This document shows, piece by piece, positions 23,772-32,815 of a DNA stretch of 42,033 bases. The position numbers were made by a program, and so were the translations under genes. The notes under the pieces were generated by a model. The model did not search any database and was not told where the DNA came from. It was given only the letters and a program-made list of their open reading frames with translations. The stretch comes from Spirochaetales bacterium (GTDB lineage Bacteria > Spirochaetota > Spirochaetia > SZUA-6 > RPPD01). Numbering within the stretch: the stretch's first letter is position 1; each line of letters opens with the position of its first letter. The stretch is taken from positions 1 to 42,033 of the forward strand of contig JAFGSW010000041.1 of assembly GCA_016934415.1 (NCBI GenBank), given 5' to 3'.

Positions 23772-23785
23772 AGCATTGTCGGTAT
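23757..23785. terminator. perfect hairpin containing the SPL-like stop codon
   Basis: Arms ATACCGACAATG and CATTGTCGGTAT enclose TGAAG; the TGA stop is the loop itself. Further traces of the arm (TACCGA near 23807, TCGGTA near 23829) follow. No long T run. It may end the transcript or be a small mobile palindrome. The remaining bases up to 23908 hold a minor hairpin CGGTG-TTG-CACCG and no gene. Confidence 0.55.
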
Positions 23786-23908
23786 TTCCGATTATCATTC
23801 TCAGTCGTACCGAAAATGAGTAAAGTCTCGGTATGATAAATTAATAACCAGTGAGTATAACGGTGTTGCACCGCCGCCTGGGGCGAGCCTATTTCCGGAG
23901 GGGAATTG

Positions 23909-25039
23909 ATGAAGAAAAGAATTTTCGTTTCGATCCTGTCATTGCTCATGCTGGGCGCGGCCGAGGCGTTCGCGGGAAAGGCGATAGGGCAGATCACCTA
24001 TTTCTCGGGCGACGTGTCCATCACCCGCCGCGGGGCGATCCTGCGCGGCGCGGACATCTTCATCGGCGATCCGGTCGAGGACTTCGACCTGATCAGGACG
24101 GGGGCCGGCGGAGCGATGGATCTCGCCCTCCGGACGCCGCAGAAACAGCAGATCAGGCTCACGATACAGGCCAACACGAGCTTTTCCATTGAGACCGCCG
24201 CGCTCGGGGGAGGGAAGGAGCGCACGACCCTGCAGATGATGAGCGGAACGCTCGCCTGCAAAGTGGACAAGCTTTCCGGAAACGAGCTCTCCGTCAGGAC
24301 AAAAAGCGCGGCCATGGGGGTGAAAGGCACCGATTTCACCGTCACCACCTCGCCGACGGACGACCTGTTCGTCACCTGCGACGAGGGCGCTGTGAGCTGC
24401 GTGGACCCGGACTCGGGCCAAGAGCTCACGGCCGAGCCGGGCGAGGCCGTCGAGCTGCCGGCAGACGAAAAACTGGTCGCGGTCAAGGTGCCCGCCGACC
24501 GGATGGCGCTGGAAGCCTTCAGGCAAAAGTGGCTCGCGGGGCGCCTTGACAAGTTCAAGCGGACCGCGGCCCGGCATATCGCGGGCATGGCGAGGCTGTT
24601 CACTCCCGCGTACAACCGGTTGAGCGCCGATTTTAAAAAACTCCAACAAAAGCTTCCCATCATCAAGAAATGGATCGACCAGGACAAACGGGGGATCAAG
24701 CCTCCCCGAGCTGAGCTCAGGCGCGAAAACCGGAACGTGCTCCCGGCTCTGCTTAAAATAAGGATTTACCTGACGGTGTTCGAGCCGCTCTATTTCCGGT
24801 TGAGCAATCTCGAGTATTATTACAGCCAGGGCTACGGCGCCGGCGATCCCGCCGTCGAGGCGTTCTTCAAGGATTTCGAGGGGAAAAAGGCCGAGATCGA
24901 CAACATGCTCGCCTTCACCCGCTACTGCATGAGGCTGTACGCCGACAGGAATAATGGGTATTTCCCCCTGGACGACGCGCAAGAAGATTTCGGCGGCGGG
25001 TTGGATGACGCGCAGTCGACATTCGACTCGATGTTTTAG
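23909..25039 (+). CDS. FecR-domain secreted protein
   Basis: A 376-residue exported protein: signal peptide (MKKRIFVSILSLLMLGAAEAFAG), then a FecR-type beta domain (about 25-190). Its hallmarks are IGQITYFSGDVSITRRGAIL, FDLIRTGAGGAMDLAL, the strand pair TTLQMMSGTLACKVDKLSGN and SVRTKSAAMGVKGTDFTV, closing with the G-E-A-V-E-L turn. The rest (about 200-376) is helical with basic and aromatic stretches and an acidic C-terminus (LDDAQEDFGGGLDDAQ). Classic FecR proteins sense siderophore signals, but single-copy secreted FecR proteins of this layout are often surface or peptidoglycan-associated and of unknown role. GGAGGGG precedes the ATG by six bases. It stands alone; the composite repeat begins at its stop codon. 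Confidence 0.85.
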   Translation: MKKRIFVSILSLLMLGAAEAFAGKAIGQITYFSGDVSITRRGAILRGADIFIGDPVEDFDLIRTGAGGAMDLALRTPQKQQIRLTIQANTSFSIETAALGGGKERTTLQMMSGTLACKVDKLSGNELSVRTKSAAMGVKGTDFTVTTSPTDDLFVTCDEGAVSCVDPDSGQELTAEPGEAVELPADEKLVAVKVPADRMALEAFRQKWLAGRLDKFKRTAARHIAGMARLFTPAYNRLSADFKKLQQKLPIIKKWIDQDKRGIKPPRAELRRENRNVLPALLKIRIYLTVFEPLYFRLSNLEYYYSQGYGAGDPAVEAFFKDFEGKKAEIDNMLAFTRYCMRLYADRNNGYFPLDDAQEDFGGGLDDAQSTFDSMF

Positions 25040-25247
25040 CAGGGTGTGGAAAAAGTTGAGCTTTTTCAACACCCTGCTCATGAAATTGCCGGAGTCTGTT
25101 TTATGGGTAAGGAATTAAGTAAAAAATGCCGTCAACCATGAAAAAACTCAAATAATGAGTTCCGGCAATTTCTGGTTTACATCTATGGAAGCCGTTGAAA
25201 ATACCGCTGGTTTTCCGCGAAGCGGAAAACAGGGTTTCTTCAACGGC
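25039..25247. repeat. composite nested inverted-repeat element, copy 2
   Basis: Same architecture as 3790-3977. The first hairpin (25039-25077) has 17-base arms GCAGGGTGTGGAAAAAG and a complement with one mismatch around TTGAG. GAAATTGCCGGA (25082-25093) pairs with TCCGGCAATTTC (25161-25172). The last stem, GCCGTTGAA (25191-25199) with TTCAACGGC (25239-25247), holds an additional inner hairpin GTTTTCCGC-GAA-GCGGAAAAC (25210-25230) not present in copy 1. The stems differ from copy 1 on both sides in step. It lies between the converging FecR and ABC genes. Confidence 0.85.
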
Positions 25248-25267
25248 CTGTTAGGGATTTATATGCG

Positions 25268-26362
<1,095 letters not shown>

Positions 26363-26493
26363 TGTAACCTCCAGTAGGTTCGTGGTGTGTGCTTGATTTT
26401 AAGAGGCGCACATGTGCCCTCACATATTTCCAGAATCAATCCATAATGTGCGTTATGAACTCATCCAGACGGTACGTGCTGCCTACTCTAGTA

Positions 26494-26522
26494 ATACTAT
26501 ATGATATACCATCGCTTGTCAA
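26494..26522 (-). promoter_or_regulatory. sigma-70-like promoter for the ABC ATPase gene
   Basis: On the minus strand, a perfect TTGACA (26517-26522), 17 bases, then TAGTAT (26494-26499). The leader to the ATG at 26362 is about 125 bases. A 16-bp palindrome ATTTCCGGCCGGAAAT near 26527-26542 directly follows the end of the binding-protein gene. Confidence 0.55.
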
Positions 26523-26543
26523 TTGAGTATTTCCGGCCGGAAA

Positions 26544-27800
26544 TCACTTTATCAGCTCATTGAGAGGCGCCTGGTCCGCTGCGTGCGACAACCGGCCGAA
26601 AACCCATGGTAAAACGACTTCGTTTTTCAGTTTTTGCCAGTTTTCGGGCAGGGGGCCGTTGAAGATCAATTCCTTTTCGACGGGAATGCGCCCTTTGAGA
26701 AGCGGCCAGCGGATTGGAAATTCCTTCTCATTGACGTCCACCAGCGATGAAAACCCTCCGGCGATTCCGAACGAAAGCGGATTTTTCTTCGCGTTTTCTT
26801 CAAGAACACTTCTCTGAGTGGCGGCGGACAATGCCCATTTGATGAATTCGTAGGCGCCTCCCCGGTTTTTCGCTCCGCGGGGCACGCCGAAGAAAAGGAT
26901 ACCGTCATCGGCCGGGATTTTACCGTTCCTGGAGAGCCATGCCATCCCCAGATTTTTCCGTTTATCCGCCGGTATGGCGAAGAAATCGCCGGCCAGGGCG
27001 CGGAAAAAGCTGATCCTGTAGATCTCCGCCTTTTTCGGCTGCGGGATCCCGGCCTGGATGAGTTGATACGGAGCTCCGTAGAGATACTTCTTGACGAACT
27101 CCGATTCCGCGGTGAACCCGCCGTCGGCAGTCTCGCACCAATCGCTTAAAAAACTCACCCACTCCTGCAGCTGTTCGTCCCGCCACGCCAGGGGCCGGCC
27201 CGGCTCGGCGTGGAAATCGACGCCGAAGAGCGAAGCGGCGTCAAAGAGGAAATCCTGGTTCCAGAGGGGCGAGAATCCGAGCGTGTACGGTACGCCGTTG
27301 CTCGTTTTCGTAAACGCCCGCCCGGAGGATTTCAGGTCGTCGAGGGAGATGTTGTCCGGGGCGCCTTTGGGAAAAACGCCCGGGCGGAAAACGACGACGG
27401 GCAGCCGGAACGAAAAGGGCAGAACGACGGCCGCGTTCTGATAGTGGTGGAGGACGAAAAGCTCCCGGTAGAACTGTTTTTCATCGAGGCCGTTGCCGTG
27501 CAGGAGCGGCGCCAAGTTCTCGAGCTTGACCGCGCAGCGGGGGGCCGAGAGGCACTCGGAGAGAATCAGGTCGGGCACGGTCTGGCTGGGGAGCAATTCC
27601 TCGGCCGGCGAGGAGACGTAGGAGACTTCAATTTTGTATTTGTTCTGGACGTTGTTGAAGCGATCGATATAGGGGAGAATTTCCGCCGTCTGCGACCATA
27701 TGCGGACGAGCGGACCGCCCTCGAGGAACCCGCAGGAGACGGTTCCTCCGGTAATGACGGCGGCGAGGCAAAAAAGCGAAACGAGCTTGGCTTTGGACAT
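26544..27800 (-). CDS. extracellular solute-binding lipoprotein (ABC type)
   Basis: A 418-residue lipoprotein. The signal ends in TGGTVSC, a relaxed lipobox as seen in spirochaetes, so the protein should be lipid-anchored via that Cys (near residue 23). The mature part resembles family 1 sugar-binding proteins: GPLVRIWSQTAEILPYIDRFNN for the first strand and helix, VPDLILSE, ISLDDLKSSGRAFTKTSNGVPYTLGFSP, and the C-terminal PRGAKNRGGAYEFIKWAL typical of the last helix. The substrate is unknown; a sugar is the default guess. Only an ATPase gene follows, no permease. A second promoter between the two genes suggests they are not strictly cotranscribed. Confidence 0.85.
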   Translation of the reverse strand: MSKAKLVSLFCLAAVITGGTVSCGFLEGGPLVRIWSQTAEILPYIDRFNNVQNKYKIEVSYVSSPAEELLPSQTVPDLILSECLSAPRCAVKLENLAPLLHGNGLDEKQFYRELFVLHHYQNAAVVLPFSFRLPVVVFRPGVFPKGAPDNISLDDLKSSGRAFTKTSNGVPYTLGFSPLWNQDFLFDAASLFGVDFHAEPGRPLAWRDEQLQEWVSFLSDWCETADGGFTAESEFVKKYLYGAPYQLIQAGIPQPKKAEIYRISFFRALAGDFFAIPADKRKNLGMAWLSRNGKIPADDGILFFGVPRGAKNRGGAYEFIKWALSAATQRSVLEENAKKNPLSFGIAGGFSSLVDVNEKEFPIRWPLLKGRIPVEKELIFNGPLPENWQKLKNEVVLPWVFGRLSHAADQAPLNELIK

Positions 27801-27867
27801 GGTCCCTTATAGCATTTTTGGGGCTTCGGGAACAGGTGGCGAACCGCTCGCGGATCGGGAAAAGGAG

Positions 27868-28023
27868 AACTACGGATGACGCGGATGAACGCGGATAAAG
27901 AGCAGAGAAAAAGGGAAAACGCATTCATAATTGTTTTTTGGTTTTCCTTTCCGGTTTCTTCCCCGGCTTCCTGTTGTTCCCACTCTTTTCTTCATCCGCG
28001 CTTATCCGCGTTCATCCGTAGTT
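27868..28023. repeat. inverted-repeat element of the CGCGGATGAACGCGGATAA family
   Basis: A left arm at 27868-27899 (CGGATGACGCGGATGAACG core) faces a right arm at 27992-28023 (its near complement), about 92 bases apart. The centre carries CTTTCCGGTTTC and CGGCTTCC tracts shared with the element at 6272-6406. It occupies the gap between the divergent binding-protein and yebC genes; a frame crossing it (27876-28169) is not a gene. Confidence 0.7.
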
Positions 28024-28068
28024 TCTCTCTCCTTTCGGAGGGGGCAATAATCGAGATCGCTCGAATCC

Positions 28069-28096
28069 TTGACATCGCCTCTTCTCTCGTGATATT
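28069..28096 (+). promoter_or_regulatory. sigma-70-like promoter for the yebC-ruv operon
   Basis: Perfect TTGACA (28069-28074), a 16-base spacer and GATATT (28091-28096). The leader to the yebC ATG is about 125 bases without a clear structure. Confidence 0.5.
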
Positions 28097-28228
28097 TTCT
28101 TTTCATTATCAGAGGCAGCGTCGAACCGCGTATTCCATGGGACGAAGCGAAGACTTCGAACGGTCTTGATGAAATCGAATCCGATTCAGAGGCTTATCAT
28201 CCGTTTTTTACGCACATAAGGAGACTCT

Positions 28229-28957
28229 ATGTCAGGTCACAGCAAATGGCATTCAATCAAACATAAAAAGGGAGCCGCCGACGCCAAGCGGGGCCAGACG
28301 TTCACCAAGGTGATCAAGGAGATCAGCGTCGCCGCCAAGATGGGCGGGGGCGATCCCGAGTCCAATCCGCGGCTGCGGGCCGCGATCCTCAAGGGCAAGG
28401 CCGTCAACATGCCCAAGGACAACATCGACCGGGCCATCAAGAAGGGCCTGGGCGAGCTCGACGGCGTCAACTACGAAGAGCTCACCTACGAAGCCTACGG
28501 ACCGGGCGGGGTGGCCATCCTCATCGATATCCTCACCGACAACAAGAACCGGACGGCGGCCGAGGTGCGCAACATCCTCTCCAAGGGGGGCGGCAGTCTG
28601 GGCACGGCCGGCAGCGTCGCCTACCAGTTCAAGCGCAAGGGCATGATCGATTTCGACGCCGCCAGGTACAAGGAAGACGACATCATCAACGTGGCCCTGG
28701 AGGCGGGCGCCGACGACGTCTCCACCGAATCCGGGGTCACCGAGGTCGTCGCCGAGCCGGACAAGTTCGAGGCGGTGCTGAACGCCCTCAACGGGGCGGG
28801 CTTTGAGCAGGAAAACGCCGAGGTGAGCAAGGTTCCCGACAATTACGTCAAGCTCGATCCCGACAAGACCCAGAAGGCCATGCGCCTCATCGAGAACCTG
28901 GAGGAATCCGACGACGTCCAGAGCGTGGCCAGCAACCTGGAAATGCCGGATGAATGA
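28229..28957 (+). CDS. yebC: YebC/PmpR family protein
   Basis: A 242-residue protein of normal length with the family's opening MSGHSKWHSIKHKKGAADAKRG, the middle KAVNMPKDNIDRAIKKG and YEAYGPGGVAILID, NILSKGGGSLGTAGSVAYQF, and the closing ALNGAGFEQENAEVS. Members are described as DNA-binding transcription regulators, and some, like mitochondrial TACO1, as translation factors helping at proline stretches. AAGGAG lies five bases before the ATG. It is first in yebC-ruvC-ruvA-ruvB-queA, a common bacterial order. Its stop overlaps the ruvC start by four bases. Confidence 0.97.
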   Translation: MSGHSKWHSIKHKKGAADAKRGQTFTKVIKEISVAAKMGGGDPESNPRLRAAILKGKAVNMPKDNIDRAIKKGLGELDGVNYEELTYEAYGPGGVAILIDILTDNKNRTAAEVRNILSKGGGSLGTAGSVAYQFKRKGMIDFDAARYKEDDIINVALEAGADDVSTESGVTEVVAEPDKFEAVLNALNGAGFEQENAEVSKVPDNYVKLDPDKTQKAMRLIENLEESDDVQSVASNLEMPDE

Positions 28958-29529
28958 AAAAGGTCCTGGGCGTCGATCCCGGCCTGGCCAGCGTCGGCTA
29001 CGGCCTCGTTTCGCTTGACGGCGGACGCGCCCGGCACCTCGCGCACGGCGTCATCACCACCGCCCCCGAACAGGGCACCGGCGACCGCCTGAAAACCCTC
29101 TTTCACGCCTTCTGCGGCCTCGTCGACCGCCTTCGCCCGGACGAAGCCGCGATCGAGGAAATCTACTTCGCGAAAAATTCGAAGACCTACCTGGGCGTAG
29201 CCCAAGCCAAGGGCGCGCTCCTCCTCGCCCTGGCCGAGCGTAATGTTCCCGCGTTCGAGTACTCGCCGCTCGAGATCAAGCGCGCCGTGGCCGGCAACGG
29301 CCGGGCGGAGAAGGGCCAGGTGCAGGAGCTGGTGCGGCTCATCCTGGGCTTGAAAGAGCAGCCCTCCCCCGACCACGCCGCCGACGCCCTCGCCGCGGCC
29401 ATCTGCCATGGGCATCGGGCCCAATTACGTAGACTTACTTCGAAGAAAGGGAACCACGGATTACACGGATGGGAACGGATTACACGGATAAGTAAAAGAG
29501 AGAGGAATGAAAAAACGCAAAACGGATAG
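28954..29529 (+). CDS. ruvC: Holliday junction endonuclease RuvC with repeat-derived tail
   Basis: A 191-residue protein. The nuclease core is intact: LGVDPGLASVGYGLVS with the first catalytic Asp (8), AAIEEIYFAKNSKTYLGVAQAKGALL with the catalytic Glu, and PSPDHAADALAAAICH with the last acidic residues. RuvC cuts Holliday junctions as a dimer together with RuvAB. After about residue 165 the protein is translated from an inserted repeat (29449-29637), giving the tail KGNHGLHGWERITRISK; this part has no counterpart in the family. E. coli RuvC has 173 residues, so the natural end was probably replaced by roughly 25 foreign residues. The catalytic part should still work. Confidence 0.95.
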   Translation: MKKVLGVDPGLASVGYGLVSLDGGRARHLAHGVITTAPEQGTGDRLKTLFHAFCGLVDRLRPDEAAIEEIYFAKNSKTYLGVAQAKGALLLALAERNVPAFEYSPLEIKRAVAGNGRAEKGQVQELVRLILGLKEQPSPDHAADALAAAICHGHRAQLRRLTSKKGNHGLHGWERITRISKRERNEKTQNG

Positions 29530-29637
29530 TACGGTATTCATATCTTATGGCCTCTTTTTTCTTTCGAATTATCTAAATCTCTCTCCTCTTCATTCGCTCT
29601 TCTCCCTCTTCTCCCATCCGTGTAATCCGTGGTTCCC
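29449..29637. repeat. inverted-repeat element (CCACGGATTACACGGAT family) inserted at the end of ruvC
   Basis: A perfect 26-base arm (29449-29474, core CCACGGATTACACGGAT) is repeated in inverse at 29612-29637; 137 bases lie between, with a further partial CGGATTACACGGAT at 29477-29490. It covers the last ruvC codons and the ruvC-ruvA gap. The GGAT-rich motif is related in style to the elements at 8612, 27868 and 38577. Confidence 0.85.
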
Positions 29638-29709
29638 TCTTCCCCGCACGGGGATTTCACGGACTTGTAGCCTCCCCGACACTTGTGGTATCCTGAAGCG
29701 GGAGGGACC

Positions 29710-30312
29710 GTGTTCAACAGCCTGCGCGGCGTCATCACACACAAGGGCGACAACCTGATCTTCCTCGAGACCGGCGGCGTGGAGTGGGAGATCCAGACCA
29801 CCGCCGGCTCGCTCGAGCGGCTGCCCGCGGTAGGGAAGGAGGGGCGAGTCTACGTCTTCCTCCACCACCGCGAGGACTCGATGAAGCTCTACGGCTTCGC
29901 GCAGGCGGAGGAGCGCGCCCTCTTTTTCGAGCTCATCAAGGTCGAGGGGGTGGGGCCGAAGCTGGCGCAGAAAATCCTCTCTTCAATTTCTTCGGCGGAT
30001 TTCGCCGCGGCGGTGGAGCGCGAGGACCTGGGCTCGCTCGAGTCGCTGCCGGGGCTCGGCAGGAAAACGGCCCAGAAAATCGTCTTTCACCTGAAGGGCA
30101 GGCTCCCGCGCGCCGCCGGGGAGGCGGGCGGCCTGTCCGAGGATCTGGTGAACGCGCTCGTGGGCATGGGTTTCGACAAGAAGGTCTCTCGCGAGGCGGT
30201 GGCCAGGGCGATCAAGGAGAGCGGCGACACGGGCGGGGACGCCGATGGGCGGGAGCAGGCGATCTTCAAGCGCGCGCTCGCCCACGCGTCGCAGGAGGGG
30301 CGGAAGAGTTGA
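29710..30312 (+). CDS. ruvA: Holliday junction branch migration protein RuvA
   Basis: A 200-residue protein of usual length. Domain I is an OB fold (FNSLRGVITHKGDNLIFLETGGVEWEI ... GRVYVFLHHREDSMKLYGF). Domain II has two helix-hairpin-helix DNA-binding motifs, VEGVGPKLAQKIL and LPGLGRKTAQKIVFHLKG. Domain III (LVNALVGMGFDKKVSREAVARAI) contacts RuvB. A GTG at 29710 with GGAGGGA just before it is the family-consistent start; the frame upstream to 29683 is repeat-flanking sequence. RuvA tetramers hold the junction while RuvB drives migration. Its stop overlaps the ruvB start. The repeat before it may have weakened coupling to ruvC. Confidence 0.96.
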   Translation: MFNSLRGVITHKGDNLIFLETGGVEWEIQTTAGSLERLPAVGKEGRVYVFLHHREDSMKLYGFAQAEERALFFELIKVEGVGPKLAQKILSSISSADFAAAVEREDLGSLESLPGLGRKTAQKIVFHLKGRLPRAAGEAGGLSEDLVNALVGMGFDKKVSREAVARAIKESGDTGGDADGREQAIFKRALAHASQEGRKS

Positions 30313-31331
30313 GCACACAGCGCATGTCCGACGGGAAATACGACGCCGAGGTCGACCGGGACGAGGCCTCCCTGCGTCCGCAATTCCTCTCCGAGTTCGT
30401 CGGCCAGGAGAAGCTTCGCGAGAACCTCTCCGTCTTCATCACCGCCGCCCGCAACCGCCGGGAGAGCCTGGACCACGTGTTCTTCTCGGGTCCCCCGGGC
30501 CTGGGCAAGACCTGCCTGGCGGGGATCATCGCCCATGAGCTCGGCGTCGAGCTCCGCGCCACCTCGGCGCCCGCGCTGGAGAAGCCCGGCGACCTGGCCG
30601 CCATCCTCACCTCGGTCGGGCGGCACAATGTCTTTTTCATCGACGAGATCCACCGCCTGAAGCCGGTCATCGAGGAGATGCTCTACACCGCCATGGAGGA
30701 CTGCCAGATCGACGTGGTCATCGGCTCCGGGCCCGGCGCGCGGAGCATCAAGATCCCGCTCGAGCCCTTCACCCTCGTCGGCGCCACCACCCGGCCCGGC
30801 CTGGTCTCCCGCCCCCTGCACGACCGCTTCGGCATCCGAGCCCGCCTCGACTATTACGGCGAACAGGACATCCGCACAATCATCGACCGTTCCGCCCGCA
30901 TCCTGGGAGTTTCGGTGAGCGCCGAGGCGGCGGGCGTCATCGCCCTGTCGGCCCGCGGCACGCCGCGCGTGGCCAACCGCCTCCTGCGGCGCATGCGCGA
31001 CTTCGCCCAGGTGTGGGACAAGGGCGGGATCACCGCGGAGGTGGCCGAGCGCGGCATGACCTCGCTCGAGATCGACCCGGAGGGACTGGACAAGCTCGAC
31101 CGGGCGATCCTTCTTTCCATCATCGACAAGTTCGGCGGCGGGCCGGTCGGCTGCGAGACCATCGCCATCACCGTGGGCGAATCGGTCGACACCATCGAGG
31201 ACGTGTACGAGCCCTACCTCATCCAGAAGGGCTTTCTCATGCGCACCCCGCGCGGCCGCACGGTGACGGACTCCGCCTACGCCCACCTGAACCGCTCGAG
31301 ACGGAATGGAAACTCGAAGCTTCTCTTTTAA
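30309..31331 (+). CDS. ruvB: Holliday junction branch migration ATPase RuvB
   Basis: A 340-residue AAA+ motor of normal length. It has LRPQFLSEFVGQEKLRENL, Walker A GPPGLGKT (61-68), TSAPALEKPGDLAAILT, Walker B FFIDEIHRL (109-117), sensor 1 TLVGATTRPGLVSRPLHDRFG with the arginine finger region, sensor 2 GTPRVANRLLRR, and the winged-helix end GGPVGCETIAITVGE ... YLIQKGFLMRTPRGR. I choose the TTG at 30309: AGGAGGGG stands eight bases before it and it overlaps the ruvA stop as TTGA, which suits coupled translation. The ATG at 30324 has no ribosome site. The end overlaps queA by 26 bp. Confidence 0.97.
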   Translation: MSTQRMSDGKYDAEVDRDEASLRPQFLSEFVGQEKLRENLSVFITAARNRRESLDHVFFSGPPGLGKTCLAGIIAHELGVELRATSAPALEKPGDLAAILTSVGRHNVFFIDEIHRLKPVIEEMLYTAMEDCQIDVVIGSGPGARSIKIPLEPFTLVGATTRPGLVSRPLHDRFGIRARLDYYGEQDIRTIIDRSARILGVSVSAEAAGVIALSARGTPRVANRLLRRMRDFAQVWDKGGITAEVAERGMTSLEIDPEGLDKLDRAILLSIIDKFGGGPVGCETIAITVGESVDTIEDVYEPYLIQKGFLMRTPRGRTVTDSAYAHLNRSRRNGNSKLLF

Positions 31332-32325
31332 CCTCCCCCCGGAGCTCATCGCCCAGCATCCCCCGGAAAACCGCGGCGCCTCACGGCTGATGGTCGTCGA
31401 CCGGGCGTCCGGATCGTTTTCCCATCGCCTGTTCGACGAATTGCCCATTCTTATCCCCGCCGGGAGCCTCGTCGTGTTCAACAACGCCCGGGTGCGCAAG
31501 GCCCGCCTCCGGGGGACGCGCGCGGCCGACGGGGGCGAGTGCGAAGTCCTGCTTCTTGAGGAAACGGAACCCGGAACCTGGAAGGCGATCGCCAAACCGA
31601 TGAAGAAACTCAAAGCGGGGACGGAGCTCGCTTTCCCCGGCGGCAAGCGCGCGGGCGTGCTCCGGCGCGAAGGCGATTTCCTGTACGTAAAGTTCGACGA
31701 GCCGCCGGACGAGGCGTACTTCGAGGCGCACGGGGCGATGCCGCTTCCTCCCTACATCAGGCGCCCCGCCGGAACGGAGGACGACGAACGCTACCAGACG
31801 GTCTACGCGAGCGCGCCCGGCTCGGCGGCCGCGCCCACCGCCGGCCTCCATTTCACGGACGGAATGCGCGAGCGGCTGCGCGAGGCGGGCCTGCAGACCG
31901 CCGAGCTCACGTTGCACGTCGGGAGCGGCACGTTCCTCCCCATCCGCGCGGAAAAGCTCGAAGACCATGTAATGCACGAGGAGCGCTATACGATTTCAGA
32001 CGAGTGCGCGGGCCTCATCGCGTCGGCGCTCGCCGAGGGCAAGCCGATCACGGCCGTGGGCACCACCACCGTGCGCGCCCTGGAGTCGAGCGCGCCCGAC
32101 TCCAGGATCGAGGCCGGCACGCGGCGCACCTCGCTTTTCATCCGCCCCGGCTTCGAGTTCCGAATCGTCTCCCATCTCCTCACCAATTTCCACACGCCCC
32201 TGTCCTCGCTCCTCGTCCTCGTCTCCGCCTTCGCCGGGAAAGATCTCATCTTCAGCGCCTACGAGGCGGCCGTGAGGGAACGCTACCGGTTTTTTTCCTA
32301 CGGCGACGCGATGCTCATTGTGTGA
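31306..32325 (+). CDS. queA: tRNA preQ1-34 S-adenosylmethionine ribosyltransferase-isomerase QueA
   Basis: A 339-residue enzyme that transfers and isomerises the ribose of S-adenosylmethionine onto preQ1 in tRNA, making epoxyqueuosine. Family blocks are all present: FSFNLPPELIAQHPPENRGASRLMVVDR, VVFNNARVRKARLRG, GAMPLPPYIRRP, DDERYQTVYASAPGSAAAPTAGLHFT, LTLHVGSGTFLPI, HEERYTIS, AVGTTTVRALES and FHTPLSSLLVLVSAFAG. Length is normal. It starts inside ruvB by 26 bp, so it is translated from the same mRNA. No tgt gene follows in the window; the phased A/T repeat lies 31 bp downstream. Confidence 0.97.
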   Translation: METRSFSFNLPPELIAQHPPENRGASRLMVVDRASGSFSHRLFDELPILIPAGSLVVFNNARVRKARLRGTRAADGGECEVLLLEETEPGTWKAIAKPMKKLKAGTELAFPGGKRAGVLRREGDFLYVKFDEPPDEAYFEAHGAMPLPPYIRRPAGTEDDERYQTVYASAPGSAAAPTAGLHFTDGMRERLREAGLQTAELTLHVGSGTFLPIRAEKLEDHVMHEERYTISDECAGLIASALAEGKPITAVGTTTVRALESSAPDSRIEAGTRRTSLFIRPGFEFRIVSHLLTNFHTPLSSLLVLVSAFAGKDLIFSAYEAAVRERYRFFSYGDAMLIV

Positions 32326-32356
32326 TGTGGTTCTCCTCCTCCTTCCCGCGTTTCCC

Positions 32357-32507
32357 GGAAATTCGGGAAGGATTTTCCAAAACTTCGCCTGCGTTTTTTA
32401 AAATCTCGCCCAAGTTTTCCCCGAATCCCGCCTGGATTTTTTAAAATTTCGCCTGAGTTTTTTCAAAATCCGGTAAGAATTTTCCAAAAACGCCTCCCTG
32501 TTTTTTT
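32357..32507. repeat. seven degenerate 21-22 bp tandem units with phased A/T tracts
   Basis: Units start near 32357, 32379, 32400, 32421, 32443, 32465 and 32486, each 21-22 bp. The rough consensus is AAAATTTCGCCTGAGTTTTT. Each begins with an A tract (except the third) and ends with a T tract or TTTTCC, so TTTT-AAAA joints recur about every two helical turns, a layout expected to bend DNA. It lies directly behind queA. No reading frame is maintained. Confidence 0.75.
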
Positions 32508-32798
32508 ATGTCCTTTCCCGCAAACGTTTGTGTAGTGGTTTGGGAAAAATATTTTCGTTTTTTTAAAATTTGAAGCGCTATTTTAGCATTGTGGCGATCG
32601 CCCGGCGGTCATTGATAGTAAGGATGAAAAAACAATCGGGAAGATTCGGCGGACAGGCGGCACAGAGGGTTTGCCGGATGTACTGTGAAAAAAAAATAAT
32701 TTTTTTTCGGACAATGTCCCGAATTCGTGTCGGTTTTTGAATTCCACGGGGGTTATTAATAGGTGAGAGCGACAAAGGAAACGATGTCGTTTTTTATG
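32508..32798. other. AT-rich intergenic stretch without a gene
   Basis: No supported gene. It holds an A/T palindrome (G, nine A, TAA, eight T, C; 32687-32708) directly followed by a small hairpin GGACAATGTCC (32709-32719). Together they would act as a factor-independent terminator if read on the minus strand, although no minus-strand gene ends here. Confidence 0.5.
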
Positions 32799-32815
32799 GA
32801 TAGCGTTGCTATCCG

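Noticed and set aside
23939..25081. 380-codon open frame on the minus strand
   Set aside because: Antisense to the FecR-domain gene and no recognisable content.
27876..28169. 97-codon frame before yebC
   Set aside because: It is a translation of an inverted-repeat element and its flanks.
30087..31646. 519-codon open frame on the minus strand
   Set aside because: Antisense to ruvA, ruvB and queA, which are unmistakable; the translation is Arg/Gly/Ala-rich without motifs.
32357..32798. Replication origin
   Set aside because: AT-rich and probably curved, but no DnaA box cluster (TTATNCACA) and no dnaA/dnaN/gyr neighbour genes.
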